From assembly GCA_031374735.1 (NCBI GenBank), contig JANMGQ010000074.1, positions 1 to 64,000 on the forward strand: 64,000 bases of DNA, read 5' to 3'. Of the stretch, positions 16,782-25,006 are shown one piece after another. Both the position numbers and the translations under genes were made by a program. Under the pieces are notes generated by a model. The model had not been told where the DNA came from. It saw only the letters and a list, made by a program, of their open reading frames with translations, and made no database searches. The stretch's first letter is position 1. The number at the start of each line of letters is the position of its first letter. Source of the DNA: JABFRJ01 sp031374735 (GTDB taxonomy: Bacteria; Pseudomonadota; Alphaproteobacteria; Rhizobiales; Hyphomicrobiaceae).

Positions 16782-17567
16782 TTACAGGCCTTTGGGATGA
16801 GCCATGAATTCAGCGATGATCTCCGGTGGCGGCTTCATGAAATCAGATACGCGACTGGCACCAAGCCCGGTCAGGCGTCGCAGCCTCACCTGCATTTCGG
16901 CCTGCTTCACGACGATCGGAATGCCGTTGATGACCGGCGCACCGCCGACGACATGCCCCTGCAGTGCGGCAAACAGCAGCATCGGAATACCGCCGCCAGG
17001 AATGAGGACGTCGACACCGGACTTCACGAGCGGTTGGGCTTGCTCGGCAAAGAGTCGCTCGACATCGTCGGCCAACGTTTGGCTTTCGTAAGCCTTCAGG
17101 ATCTGGCCCGGTTCGAACGACATAGCGTGCACGCCCGTAACGCGCTGCTCCAGACCATACTTGCGGATCTGGTGGTGGAACCACGGGATGTATCGGGTGT
17201 TGATGGTGACAATGCCGGAGCGCTGGCCGAGTTGGCAGGCGTGCAGCATCGACGCTTCTCCAAGAGCAACGACGGGAATATCGACGACCGAACGCGCTTC
17301 GTAGAGACCTGCATCTTGGAAGTGGCCGATGACGAAGGCATCGTAGCCCTCCCGCTCGGCACGGACAGCGTTGCAGATAACTTCGCGCGCGCAGCGGAAC
17401 TCAACGATCGGATGCGCATAGTTGTCATGCGGCGTGATGCCATGCACATCAATGATCGTGCCGGGGTCGACAACCGCAGCGAGATGCGCGCGCAGCCGAT
17501 CCCAATAGACAGCGCCATTTTCATAGTCGACGTAGCTCTGATACCAGAGACGGATCGGCTTACTCAT
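16782..17567 (-). CDS. Asp/Glu/hydantoin racemase-like protein without the usual cysteines
   Basis: A 261-residue protein with the two-domain fold signature of Asp/Glu/hydantoin racemases and maleate isomerases (WYQSYVDY at the start, FVIGHFQDAGLYEARSVVDIPV about 80-101, VVALGEASMLHACQLG, LIPGGGIPM about 194-202). In active racemases the first motif reads GC-DxGL and the second GCxG, each Cys being a catalytic base. Here they are His (IGHFQDAGL) and Gly/Pro (IPGGGIPM). The reaction is therefore uncertain; decarboxylase or lyase relatives also exist. It lies 26 bases after the SDR gene in the island operon. Confidence 0.82.
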   Translation of the reverse strand: MSKPIRLWYQSYVDYENGAVYWDRLRAHLAAVVDPGTIIDVHGITPHDNYAHPIVEFRCAREVICNAVRAEREGYDAFVIGHFQDAGLYEARSVVDIPVVALGEASMLHACQLGQRSGIVTINTRYIPWFHHQIRKYGLEQRVTGVHAMSFEPGQILKAYESQTLADDVERLFAEQAQPLVKSGVDVLIPGGGIPMLLFAALQGHVVGGAPVINGIPIVVKQAEMQVRLRRLTGLGASRVSDFMKPPPEIIAEFMAHPKGL

Positions 17568-17593
17568 GGTCTACTCCCGGAGCGGCGATGATT

Positions 17594-18322
17594 TCAAATC
17601 GTGATGCTGCCGACACTGGCGCCACCGCAGACATAGAGTACCTGCCCGGTGACAAAGCCAGCATCGTCGGATGTGAAGAACATGACAGCCCGGGCGACAT
17701 CGTCAGCGGTGCCGAGACGTTTGACCGGTATGCTCTCTGCCAACGCGTCGATGCGTGGATCGCCGGCCGGCATGACATCATGGAACATCTCGGTGCCGGC
17801 GACAGGGCCAGGGGCAACAACGTTGACGGTTATGCCATAGGGGCCAAGTTCGAGCGCCCACGTGCGCGCCATGCCGACCATGCCGGACTTCGTCGCGGAA
17901 TAGACTGTGCGGGTCGCGAGCCCGAGCGCTGCGCGTGATGACATCAAGACAACGCGGCCGAACCTGCGCGTCCTCATTCCAGGCGCGAAGGCCTGCAATA
18001 GCGTCAGCGGCACGGCGAGATGCAACTGCGTCAACGCCACGAGATCGTCCACCGACGTCTTGTCGAGTGGATTGGCGCGAATAACACCAGCGTTGTGAAC
18101 GAACCGTGTCACGTCATATTGGCTGGCAATGTCGCGTGCGGTCGCGGCGGTCGCTCGCGGATCAAGAAGATCGACGGGAATGTGCGTGACGCCACGTGTC
18201 GCCTCGCCCGGACGCCGCGACAATGAAAGGACGTCGTAGCCGTCGATTGCAAAACGCCGACACAGTGTTGCGCCGATGCCGACACTCCCGCCTGTGACGA
18301 CAGCTATCCCTTTCGCCGTCAT
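17594..18322 (-). CDS. SDR family NAD(P)-dependent oxidoreductase
   Basis: A 242-residue classical short-chain dehydrogenase. The cofactor loop is VTGGSVGIG (9-17). VHNAG lies near 95, and the catalytic residues are Ser in LMSSRAAL (about 127) and YSATK (Tyr and Lys spaced four residues) near 140. It would oxidise a hydroxy group or reduce a ketone in the island pathway. Its start overlaps the cyclase stop by four bases. As the only intact SDR of the operon it could be the active partner of the degenerate SDR half in the DUF35 fusion protein. Confidence 0.92.
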   Translation of the reverse strand: MTAKGIAVVTGGSVGIGATLCRRFAIDGYDVLSLSRRPGEATRGVTHIPVDLLDPRATAATARDIASQYDVTRFVHNAGVIRANPLDKTSVDDLVALTQLHLAVPLTLLQAFAPGMRTRRFGRVVLMSSRAALGLATRTVYSATKSGMVGMARTWALELGPYGITVNVVAPGPVAGTEMFHDVMPAGDPRIDALAESIPVKRLGTADDVARAVMFFTSDDAGFVTGQVLYVCGGASVGSITI

Positions 18323-19128
18323 GACGGGCGCCCCTCGACCAGTGCCAACACGCGTAAGGGGCTGCCAGAACCGTTGCGGATCTTGAGAGGAGCCGCGAAG
18401 ATGAGGCTACCCGTCGGCGGCAACTGATCCAGGTTCATCAGGCATTGCAGTCCGTAGCGACCATTGCCGTGCAGAACGAAGTGCGCTGGAAACGGCGGAT
18501 TGGAGTGCGCACCTTGGCCCGTATCGGTGCCGATCGTCTCGACGCCAAGTCCGAGAATATTGCGCTCATGCACAAGATAGTTCAGAGCCGCTGGACCCGG
18601 TCCTGGCGTATGGGGACCGTCATCCTTCAAATTGACGTAGTCAACAGTCGCGCGTTTGAACCAATCCGTTCGGAGCAGAACCCAGCTGCGCGGCGGCACA
18701 GGGCCGTGGCATTTCTCCCAGGCTTTGATCTCGTCGACAGAAAGCTCGTGATCTGCATTGTTCGCAGCGGCGGCGGACATATCAATGACGACCGCCGGCG
18801 CGATGAAATCCGCAGGTGGAATGCTATCGACTGCGCCGTTCGGCAGATGGCGGCCGGACACCCAATGAACGGGCGCATCGAAGTGAGTGCCTGTATGTTC
18901 GCTCATCGTGATGTTGTTCCAATACCACGCTGGGCCGCGCGCATCGTAGCGTGAGACTTCCTCGATACGGAACGGCGCGCACTGGCCGAGTTCCGGCGGG
19001 AGCACGAGCGTTGGAAAATCCGGCGACAACGTTTGCGTCAGATCGACGATACGGATTTTACCTTCCGCCATGGCCAGAACCAATTGCGCGAGTACGGTCG
19101 GGGCAATGGACGGTGTCGCCATGGTCAT
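18319..19128 (-). CDS. Cyclase family metal-dependent hydrolase (kynurenine formamidase / isatin hydrolase fold)
   Basis: A 269-residue enzyme of the cyclase family, which includes bacterial kynurenine formamidase and isatin hydrolase. The metal-binding signature HTGTHFDAPVHW lies near residues 76-87 and is complete (H-x-G-T-H-x-D-x-P). LGVETIGTD (about 197-205) and the late ALVEGRPS end are usual. These enzymes hydrolyse amide or lactam bonds in cyclic or N-formyl aromatic compounds with Mn or Zn. Beside a Rieske dioxygenase, ring opening of an oxidised heterocycle is plausible. Its ATG overlaps the stop of the DUF35::SDR gene (ATGA). Confidence 0.9.
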   Translation of the reverse strand: MTMATPSIAPTVLAQLVLAMAEGKIRIVDLTQTLSPDFPTLVLPPELGQCAPFRIEEVSRYDARGPAWYWNNITMSEHTGTHFDAPVHWVSGRHLPNGAVDSIPPADFIAPAVVIDMSAAAANNADHELSVDEIKAWEKCHGPVPPRSWVLLRTDWFKRATVDYVNLKDDGPHTPGPGPAALNYLVHERNILGLGVETIGTDTGQGAHSNPPFPAHFVLHGNGRYGLQCLMNLDQLPPTGSLIFAAPLKIRNGSGSPLRVLALVEGRPS

Positions 19129-20378
19129 CTCTCGTTTGCGAGGTCGCGTTCGACCGCCTTCGGATTATCGGCGAGGCGCGCGCGTAGATCTTCCGCGACA
19201 TCGCCCACATAGACGTCTTCGAGGCCACGCTTGAGCGCATCGACGATGGCCTTCGCCACCTGCGTCGGCGTTACTTTCGGCGGTGGCACAGTCTGGAACC
19301 AGTTCGTATCAAGTGGACCGGTAAAGACGTTGACGACACGCACACCGCCCGGCCGCAGTTCTGCGCGCAGCGCGTGCGACGCCGACAACTGCGCTGCCTG
19401 CGCCGCTGAGAATGCGCCGTAAGCCGGCCAGTTTGCCTGCGCAAAGATCGACAACACATTGACCCAGGCGCAGGCTGCATGGGTGCCGTCAGCGCCCCGA
19501 AAGCGCATCACAGGTGCGAAAGCCTGCGCCAACCGCACGAGACCGAGATAGCCCGTTTCGAGCTCCTCGCGTGCGACTGTGATCCCGGGCCGATCGAGAA
19601 TGCCGCCTGGCCTGACGTGCTCCGCCGTGTTGACGACGATATCGACGCGCGCGCCGATTTCGGCGGCCAATTCTGTAATGGTATCGCCGTTAGTGACATC
19701 GAGAGTCATGATCTCGAGACCGGACATCTTGCGCAGCACGTCAAGATCGGAACACGGCTTCCATGGCTCGGCGAGGCCGGCGAAGATAATCGCGCTGCCG
19801 GCCTCGGCGAAAGCGCGAATGCATGCCTGTCCGACTGCCGAACGCGCATCGGTGACGAGAACACGGCGGAACTTCGGGTCGAGCGTCAACTCACGCGCTT
19901 GTATATCGTCTGCCATGTTTGGCGTCTCCTGTTCCGGCCATGCGAACGCAACGGCTTGGCCACTGCGATCCAAATGCCAGGCGAGGCGAACGGGCTGGCC
20001 TGCGGCAACGTCGCAGTGCAGATGCGCAACCACCGACACGCCCGCCTCCATCAGTACGGTGCCGATGCGCCACGGCATACGCTCGCGAAAGAACACGTCG
20101 GGTGAGACGCGTACTGTCGTTTCCGCCAGGAGCGTGCCAAGCGGGCTGGCTGGCGACATGACGATGGTGTCACTCAGACACTTCGGGCAGGCGTCGCGTG
20201 GCGGATAGTGCACTGCACCGCATGCATTACAGGTCGGCAGTTCGAAGCGCCCCTCGGCGGCTGTGCGCGTCAAGAGTTGCGCCTGCCGGCTGCGTGCGCC
20301 CTGCGGCAGCAGCGGCAGGCGTGTGCGCTTGGTGGGATCCTTGCGCTTTGGTCGCTGAAGCGGCTTCGTCATGATCAT
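19125..20378 (-). CDS. DUF35 zinc-ribbon/OB-fold protein fused to a degenerate SDR domain
   Basis: A 417-residue fusion. Residues about 35-150 are a DUF35 protein: a rubredoxin-like zinc ribbon with CNACG and CPKC, then an OB fold (GTLLAETTVRVSP, then RIGTVLMEAGVSVVAHL). Residues about 168-400 are an SDR domain, but the glycine-rich loop reads VTDARSAVGQA instead of TGxxxGxG. The YxxxK site is YGAFSAAQAA, without the lysine. DUF35 proteins pair with thiolase-like partners to act on acyl-CoA, and the partner is encoded next door with a four-base overlap. The SDR half is probably structural. Confidence 0.85.
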   Translation of the reverse strand: MIMTKPLQRPKRKDPTKRTRLPLLPQGARSRQAQLLTRTAAEGRFELPTCNACGAVHYPPRDACPKCLSDTIVMSPASPLGTLLAETTVRVSPDVFFRERMPWRIGTVLMEAGVSVVAHLHCDVAAGQPVRLAWHLDRSGQAVAFAWPEQETPNMADDIQARELTLDPKFRRVLVTDARSAVGQACIRAFAEAGSAIIFAGLAEPWKPCSDLDVLRKMSGLEIMTLDVTNGDTITELAAEIGARVDIVVNTAEHVRPGGILDRPGITVAREELETGYLGLVRLAQAFAPVMRFRGADGTHAACAWVNVLSIFAQANWPAYGAFSAAQAAQLSASHALRAELRPGGVRVVNVFTGPLDTNWFQTVPPPKVTPTQVAKAIVDALKRGLEDVYVGDVAEDLRARLADNPKAVERDLANER

Positions 20379-21556
20379 GCCCTGCCGAGTAGCGCTGCGC
20401 CCGAGGCGAGGCCACGGTCATATGTGATCATGCCGAAACCCGAGACGAGACCGATCTTCGCGTCGGGAACGGTGGCGCCACTGGTTTGTCCGGTCAGCTG
20501 GCGGATCGTTTCGACCAATCCGATATAGCCCCCCGCACAGCCGGCTTGACCAACCGACAATTGCCCCCCGCACGTGTTGTGCGGGCAGCTGCCATCGGTC
20601 GTGAACGTGTTGGCGCGTACAAAGGTCGGCGCTGCGCCCTTCTCACAAAGTCCGAGGTCTTCCAGCTGCATCATCGAGATGACCGGGTAGTCATCGTAGG
20701 TCTGAACGAAATCGACATCGCCGACGCTAACACCAGCCATGCCGTAGAGTTCGTCGCGGTCGACAGCCCAGCCGCCGCGCCACTGGATCGGATCGTCGGC
20801 GAAGGCATTGTGACGCTCGATTGTGGAAAGGATGCGTGCATAGGGCACGCCGAGGTCCTTGGCGATATCGGCGCGCGTAACCACGAATGCTTCAGCCCCG
20901 GCACAGGGCATGACGCAGTCGAACAGATGAATTGGATCAGAGATTGCGCGCGCGGACAGATAGCTTTCAAGTGTCAGTGGTTTCTTAAACAGAGCATGTG
21001 GAACTGTGAGCGCGTTGGTTCTCTGCGCGACTGCGAGTTTGCCGAAGTCCTCGCGCGTTGCGCCAGTTTTTGCCATGTAGTGGCTCATAATGAGCGCAAA
21101 ACTTGCGTTCGGTCCGCCAGCGCCATAGGGGTACACCGCATCCTGCGCAAAGCGGCTGAACGAGGATAACGTTCTGCGAAAGCTATCGACATGATTGGTG
21201 TCACCAGCGACGCACACTGCGATCGAGCAGTCGCCAGATTGCACCGCGCGGGCGGCGCGACGCAATGCGACGATGCCGCTAGCGCCACCGAGCGGGATGT
21301 GATCGAGCCAACGCGGCGACAGGCCAAAATGCTGGGTCAGGCCAATGGTGCTGTCGGGAGCCAGTGTGAAACTCGACACTGCCAGGCCGTCAATGTCGGC
21401 GAGACGGATCTTGGCGGTTTTGACAACGGCTTGCAGCGCACGGCCGATCCACCAATGTGCCGCTTTGATCGAATAGCGCTGATAGGGCACGGTGATCGGC
21501 ATGGCGACGACAACGCCATCGTAGGTCATGCGTGGCGTTGTCTTGATTGCAACCAT
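20375..21556 (-). CDS. Thiolase-superfamily protein lacking the catalytic Cys (SCP-x / Ltp2-like)
   Basis: A 393-residue thiolase-fold protein of the lipid-transfer (SCP-x) branch. The position of the nucleophilic Cys (C-x-S-G in thiolases) reads GGASG near residue 90. The GHP histidine region reads NTCGGQLSVGQAGCAGG, with Gln for His, and the final CxG is SGFG. Relatives without these residues, such as Ltp2, act as retro-aldolases together with a DUF35 partner. An aldol or thiolytic carbon-carbon cleavage of an acyl-CoA is therefore likely, with aldolase favoured. It lies three bases after the ligase gene. Confidence 0.87.
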   Translation of the reverse strand: MVAIKTTPRMTYDGVVVAMPITVPYQRYSIKAAHWWIGRALQAVVKTAKIRLADIDGLAVSSFTLAPDSTIGLTQHFGLSPRWLDHIPLGGASGIVALRRAARAVQSGDCSIAVCVAGDTNHVDSFRRTLSSFSRFAQDAVYPYGAGGPNASFALIMSHYMAKTGATREDFGKLAVAQRTNALTVPHALFKKPLTLESYLSARAISDPIHLFDCVMPCAGAEAFVVTRADIAKDLGVPYARILSTIERHNAFADDPIQWRGGWAVDRDELYGMAGVSVGDVDFVQTYDDYPVISMMQLEDLGLCEKGAAPTFVRANTFTTDGSCPHNTCGGQLSVGQAGCAGGYIGLVETIRQLTGQTSGATVPDAKIGLVSGFGMITYDRGLASGAALLGRA

Positions 21557-21559
21557 CGT

Positions 21560-23179
21560 TCACGCCGTCCGTTTTTTGAGGGCGCGAGTGTCGTGTGTCG
21601 TCGGCGCCGCAACCAACTCCGCCGCCATGGACTTCAATGTGCCACGTTGAATCTTCTGAGTAGCAGTCAGCGGCAACGACGTCACGAACGCAATGTGGCC
21701 AGGCGCCTTGTAGTAAGCTGCCCGCGCGCTGCAATGGGCGATGATGTCCCTCGCTGTAGCCAGCGAGGCTGCTGACGGATCGCGCAAGACGATGGCCGCA
21801 AAAACCTCTTCGCCGCGCAAGCCGTCTGCCACGGGTGCGACTCCCGCGGCGGCAATGGCTGGATGCTGCGAGAGGATGCTCTCGACCTCGACAGCGGCGA
21901 TATTTTCGCCGGAGCGGCGGATCACATTTTTTTTGCGGTCGACAAAGTAAAGATAGCCGTCGGTGTCACGACGGATGACATCGCCTGTGTGGAACCATCC
22001 GTCCGTCCAAGACTCCGCTGTCTCTTCCGCTTCCTTCAGATATTCGCGGAAAAAGCCATGGCGTGGATCGACGCCGGCGCGGCGCACAAGTAACTCGCCG
22101 TTTTCGTCCGCTCTGGCATCGCCGCCATCGTCGGTGACAATGCGGATTTCACTTTCCGGACCGGGCTTGCCAAAGCAGCTGGTGCCGATGCGGCGTGGCT
22201 CGTGATTGTCACAGATGACCACTCCCCCGCCAGTCTCGGTCATAGCCCAGGCCTCAATGAGCGGGAAGCCGAAGCGTTGCTCGAACGGCCCATGCAGGCG
22301 CCGATCGACCCCGGCGCCGAAGCCGAATTTGACGTGATGCTCCTTGTCCGCGGCGACGACTGGCGCGCTCATCAGCATCGGTGGCATGACGCCGAGATAG
22401 TGCACGATGGTCGCGCTGCTCTCGCGCACGCTCTGCCACCAGGTTGCCGGGTGGAAGCGATCAAGCACAATGAGGCAGCCTCCGGACATCAACATGGTCA
22501 TGGTTGAAGTGGCCATAGCGTTCATGTGGAACAGCGGCAGCGGCGTCAACATGCGCTCGTGGCCTGAGTTGATCTGGATGCGTCCGCCAGTTGTCAAATA
22601 CCAATGGCCGGAATTGTGAAAGTAAGTGTTGGTGAGGACGCAGCCCTTCGGTCGGCCCGTTGTGCCCGAAGTGTAGAGTAGCGCGCATTCCGTATCGCGT
22701 GTGAGAGCAGGGTGTGCCGTCGCTCGCACGCCGATCGAAGGCACCGGATCATCGGGTGCGTAGATCGCGATGGCGCGTCCACCAGCGCGTGCGGCGGCAT
22801 CGATGGCGGCGTGGCGCTCGGGCAGAACCACAGCAGCGATCATTTCGGAATGCGAGACCAGATACTCGAGCTCGCCTGCCTTCAGATCCGGGTTGATCGG
22901 TACGACCGAGACACCGAGTGCATTCAATGCGAACCAATGTTCGAAGGTGGCCGGCCGGTTCTGCAGCAGCATTCCGACGCGGTGGCCAGCGCGATAACCG
23001 GCAGCCCGATAGGCATCGGCGCGGCGTGACGCTCGCGCGTGGATGTCGCGATAGCTAATTTCGCCGACCTCGATGCCATAGATCGCGGCCGTTTCCGGCA
23101 GAACCTGCAGAAAGGGCTGCTCGGGAAACCGCGTGGCGGTGGCCGCCAACACATCGAAAACCGTTTGCGCCCCAGCCAT
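21560..23179 (-). CDS. Acyl-CoA synthetase (AMP-binding, aryl/acyl acid ligase)
   Basis: A 539-residue ANL-superfamily adenylating enzyme. The phosphate loop is LLYTSGTTGRPKGC (about 167-180), followed by AWAMTETGGG, WFHTGDVIRRDTDGYLYFVDR (hinge Asp) and the C-terminal lysine in TATQKIQRG. It would make an acyl-CoA from an acid, ATP and CoA. The acid is not predictable from sequence, but the Rieske oxygenase genes immediately upstream suggest an aromatic acid or its ring-opening product. It is spaced six bases from the dioxygenase beta gene and three from the thiolase-like gene. Confidence 0.92.
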   Translation of the reverse strand: MAGAQTVFDVLAATATRFPEQPFLQVLPETAAIYGIEVGEISYRDIHARASRRADAYRAAGYRAGHRVGMLLQNRPATFEHWFALNALGVSVVPINPDLKAGELEYLVSHSEMIAAVVLPERHAAIDAAARAGGRAIAIYAPDDPVPSIGVRATAHPALTRDTECALLYTSGTTGRPKGCVLTNTYFHNSGHWYLTTGGRIQINSGHERMLTPLPLFHMNAMATSTMTMLMSGGCLIVLDRFHPATWWQSVRESSATIVHYLGVMPPMLMSAPVVAADKEHHVKFGFGAGVDRRLHGPFEQRFGFPLIEAWAMTETGGGVVICDNHEPRRIGTSCFGKPGPESEIRIVTDDGGDARADENGELLVRRAGVDPRHGFFREYLKEAEETAESWTDGWFHTGDVIRRDTDGYLYFVDRKKNVIRRSGENIAAVEVESILSQHPAIAAAGVAPVADGLRGEEVFAAIVLRDPSAASLATARDIIAHCSARAAYYKAPGHIAFVTSLPLTATQKIQRGTLKSMAAELVAAPTTHDTRALKKRTA

Positions 23180-23185
23180 GATCCC

Positions 23186-23668
23186 TCACATGAACAACTG
23201 GATGTTGCCGAACGCCGCGTCTGGATTGACCAGATCGACGCGCTTCACCTTGATACGTAGACGCCCGTCCGCGACGACGAGGTGATGCCGGGCCCAGCCG
23301 GCGTAGAGGTGTTGCTCGTCCTGCCGCGTCTCGACGTAGTGAAACGGCGTATAAAGGTGGTAGGCGCCGCCAGCATCGTCGCGCCGATCGATGCTCGGAG
23401 TTTGCAGCACATGATGACAGCGACTTTTGGGCTTTTGTGAAAAGGTCCGATTACCCTTCAGCCGTTCGACACGCACGCGCAACAGCAGTTTGTCGTCGTG
23501 CATCAACGAGGCGTGTAGACGCGGATCGGTTTGCCCCCATTCAAGCGGCATCCAATAAAGACAATCGTCGGCGTACAGGTCCAGCCACTCCTCGAGGCGG
23601 TGCTCGTCGATGAGCCGCGCCTCGTGAATGACCAAGCCAATCAGATCCGCGTCGCTGGGGGAGTCCAT
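23186..23668 (-). CDS. Aromatic-ring-hydroxylating dioxygenase beta subunit
   Basis: A 160-residue small subunit with the cystatin-like fold of ring-hydroxylating dioxygenases. DEHRLEEWLDLYADDCLYWMP (about 23-43) and the following DPRLHASLMHDDKLLLRVRVERL are family hallmarks. GNIQLFM ends the protein. It is structural, holding the alpha subunits in an alpha3beta3 hexamer. The ATG at 23668 places the start just after the alpha stop; a longer frame reaching to 23734 would overlap the alpha gene and lacks a ribosome-binding site. Confidence 0.92.
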   Translation of the reverse strand: MDSPSDADLIGLVIHEARLIDEHRLEEWLDLYADDCLYWMPLEWGQTDPRLHASLMHDDKLLLRVRVERLKGNRTFSQKPKSRCHHVLQTPSIDRRDDAGGAYHLYTPFHYVETRQDEQHLYAGWARHHLVVADGRLRIKVKRVDLVNPDAAFGNIQLFM

Positions 23669-23676
23669 GCATGGCC

Positions 23677-24993
23677 TCACATCGTCATCGTCATATATTT
23701 GCTCCAAGCGCGGAACTGATTGCGCATCTGCCATTCCGTCGTGCCATTGGTTTCGGCGACGACTTGATCGCGCTCCGCAGGGTCGTAAAGCCGCTGAATG
23801 TTAATCCAGGTATTGCCGTTGGTGTGCAGGCCTTCCTGCGCGCGTTCGTACATTTCCAGATCATCGTGACCAACGACGGAGGTCGGTGCGTTGATCAACC
23901 GATTGTACACCAATGTGCGCTCCAGCAGCATGTCAGGCGCGTCAACCAGCCGATACGTGTAGCTTTCGACAAGCGTCTTGGCTGGACCGAGCGGGCGGAA
24001 GATGCGCAGAAGCTGGATAGGCCCCTTGATCATGACGTTTGGAAAATACACGGTGTTGTGGCGATTTTCGTCCAGGATGGCCTTGGCACGCGTTTCGCCA
24101 TAAGCCTCGGCCATCTGCTCAAAGTATCCGGGCACCGCTGAATAGTTGGAATGAATCGAGCCCTTCACACCGGTATGGCCATGGCCGTTGTCCCAGATGC
24201 GGATACCCATACCCTCGTAGAATTCATAGGGGCTCATGAATGGCGCGTAGATCTCGACGGCCATGTGCTTTTGGGCGTCGGGTCCGGCCATTTTCTTCCA
24301 GACATCGATGGCGGTACCAGCAGAACTTTCATGTGCGACCATGGGATGGCAGGTGTCGGTTTGGTTTTCGACAAGCATTTTCCAATTACAATTGTGCATA
24401 TAGCGGAGAACGCCGCCTGCGACTTCGAGCCGTCCGGCCGGAGAGCGGTCGACCATGTTGTCAATGGACGAGAGGCTGTCGCCGAAGTAGGTCTCGAAAT
24501 CCGGGCCAGCGTCGTTGAGTTTTGCGAACACGAAGCCCCGATAGTTGCGCACGTGCTTGACGGGCGTCATGCCCTTGGCGGCTTCGCTCGTTTCGAACCC
24601 AGTCTTGTCGTAGCCCCTCTTGAGCGGAATCGCGAGCAGGCTGCCGTCGGTCTTGAATGTCCAGGCGTGATAGGGGCAGCGAAAGAACTTTCCAGCATTG
24701 CCGCACCTGTCGATGGCGATCTTGGTGCCCTTATGGGGACAGCGATTGTAGAGCACATGCACGACGCCGTCGGTGTGCCGCGACATGAGAACGGGCTGTG
24801 CACCTATGGTTGTCGTCACGTAGTCGCCGGCATTTGCCACTTGGCTGTCGTGACCGACGTAGCTCCAAGTGTTAGCAAACAGATGCTCCATCTCAAGTTC
24901 GAACACCTCTTGGTCGATGTAGACGTCGCGGTGAACGGCTGTGTCACGCACCAGAGCGCGCACGGCGTCGGGATTGTTGCGATAGCGGCTCAT
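23677..24993 (-). CDS. Rieske ring-hydroxylating dioxygenase alpha subunit
   Basis: A 438-residue catalytic subunit. The Rieske [2Fe-2S] cluster ligands are Cys85, His87, Cys106 and His109 (CPHKG and CPYHAW). The mononuclear iron site has His216 and His221 in TDTCHPMVAHESS, and the bridging Asp213 passes electrons between neighbouring subunits. With its beta subunit and the reductase encoded upstream it would form a complete oxygenase that adds O2 to an aromatic ring or heterocycle. The large C-terminal domain sets specificity and cannot be read by eye. Confidence 0.95.
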   Translation of the reverse strand: MSRYRNNPDAVRALVRDTAVHRDVYIDQEVFELEMEHLFANTWSYVGHDSQVANAGDYVTTTIGAQPVLMSRHTDGVVHVLYNRCPHKGTKIAIDRCGNAGKFFRCPYHAWTFKTDGSLLAIPLKRGYDKTGFETSEAAKGMTPVKHVRNYRGFVFAKLNDAGPDFETYFGDSLSSIDNMVDRSPAGRLEVAGGVLRYMHNCNWKMLVENQTDTCHPMVAHESSAGTAIDVWKKMAGPDAQKHMAVEIYAPFMSPYEFYEGMGIRIWDNGHGHTGVKGSIHSNYSAVPGYFEQMAEAYGETRAKAILDENRHNTVYFPNVMIKGPIQLLRIFRPLGPAKTLVESYTYRLVDAPDMLLERTLVYNRLINAPTSVVGHDDLEMYERAQEGLHTNGNTWINIQRLYDPAERDQVVAETNGTTEWQMRNQFRAWSKYMTMTM

Positions 24994-25006
24994 CTCAGTT
25001 CTCCGC

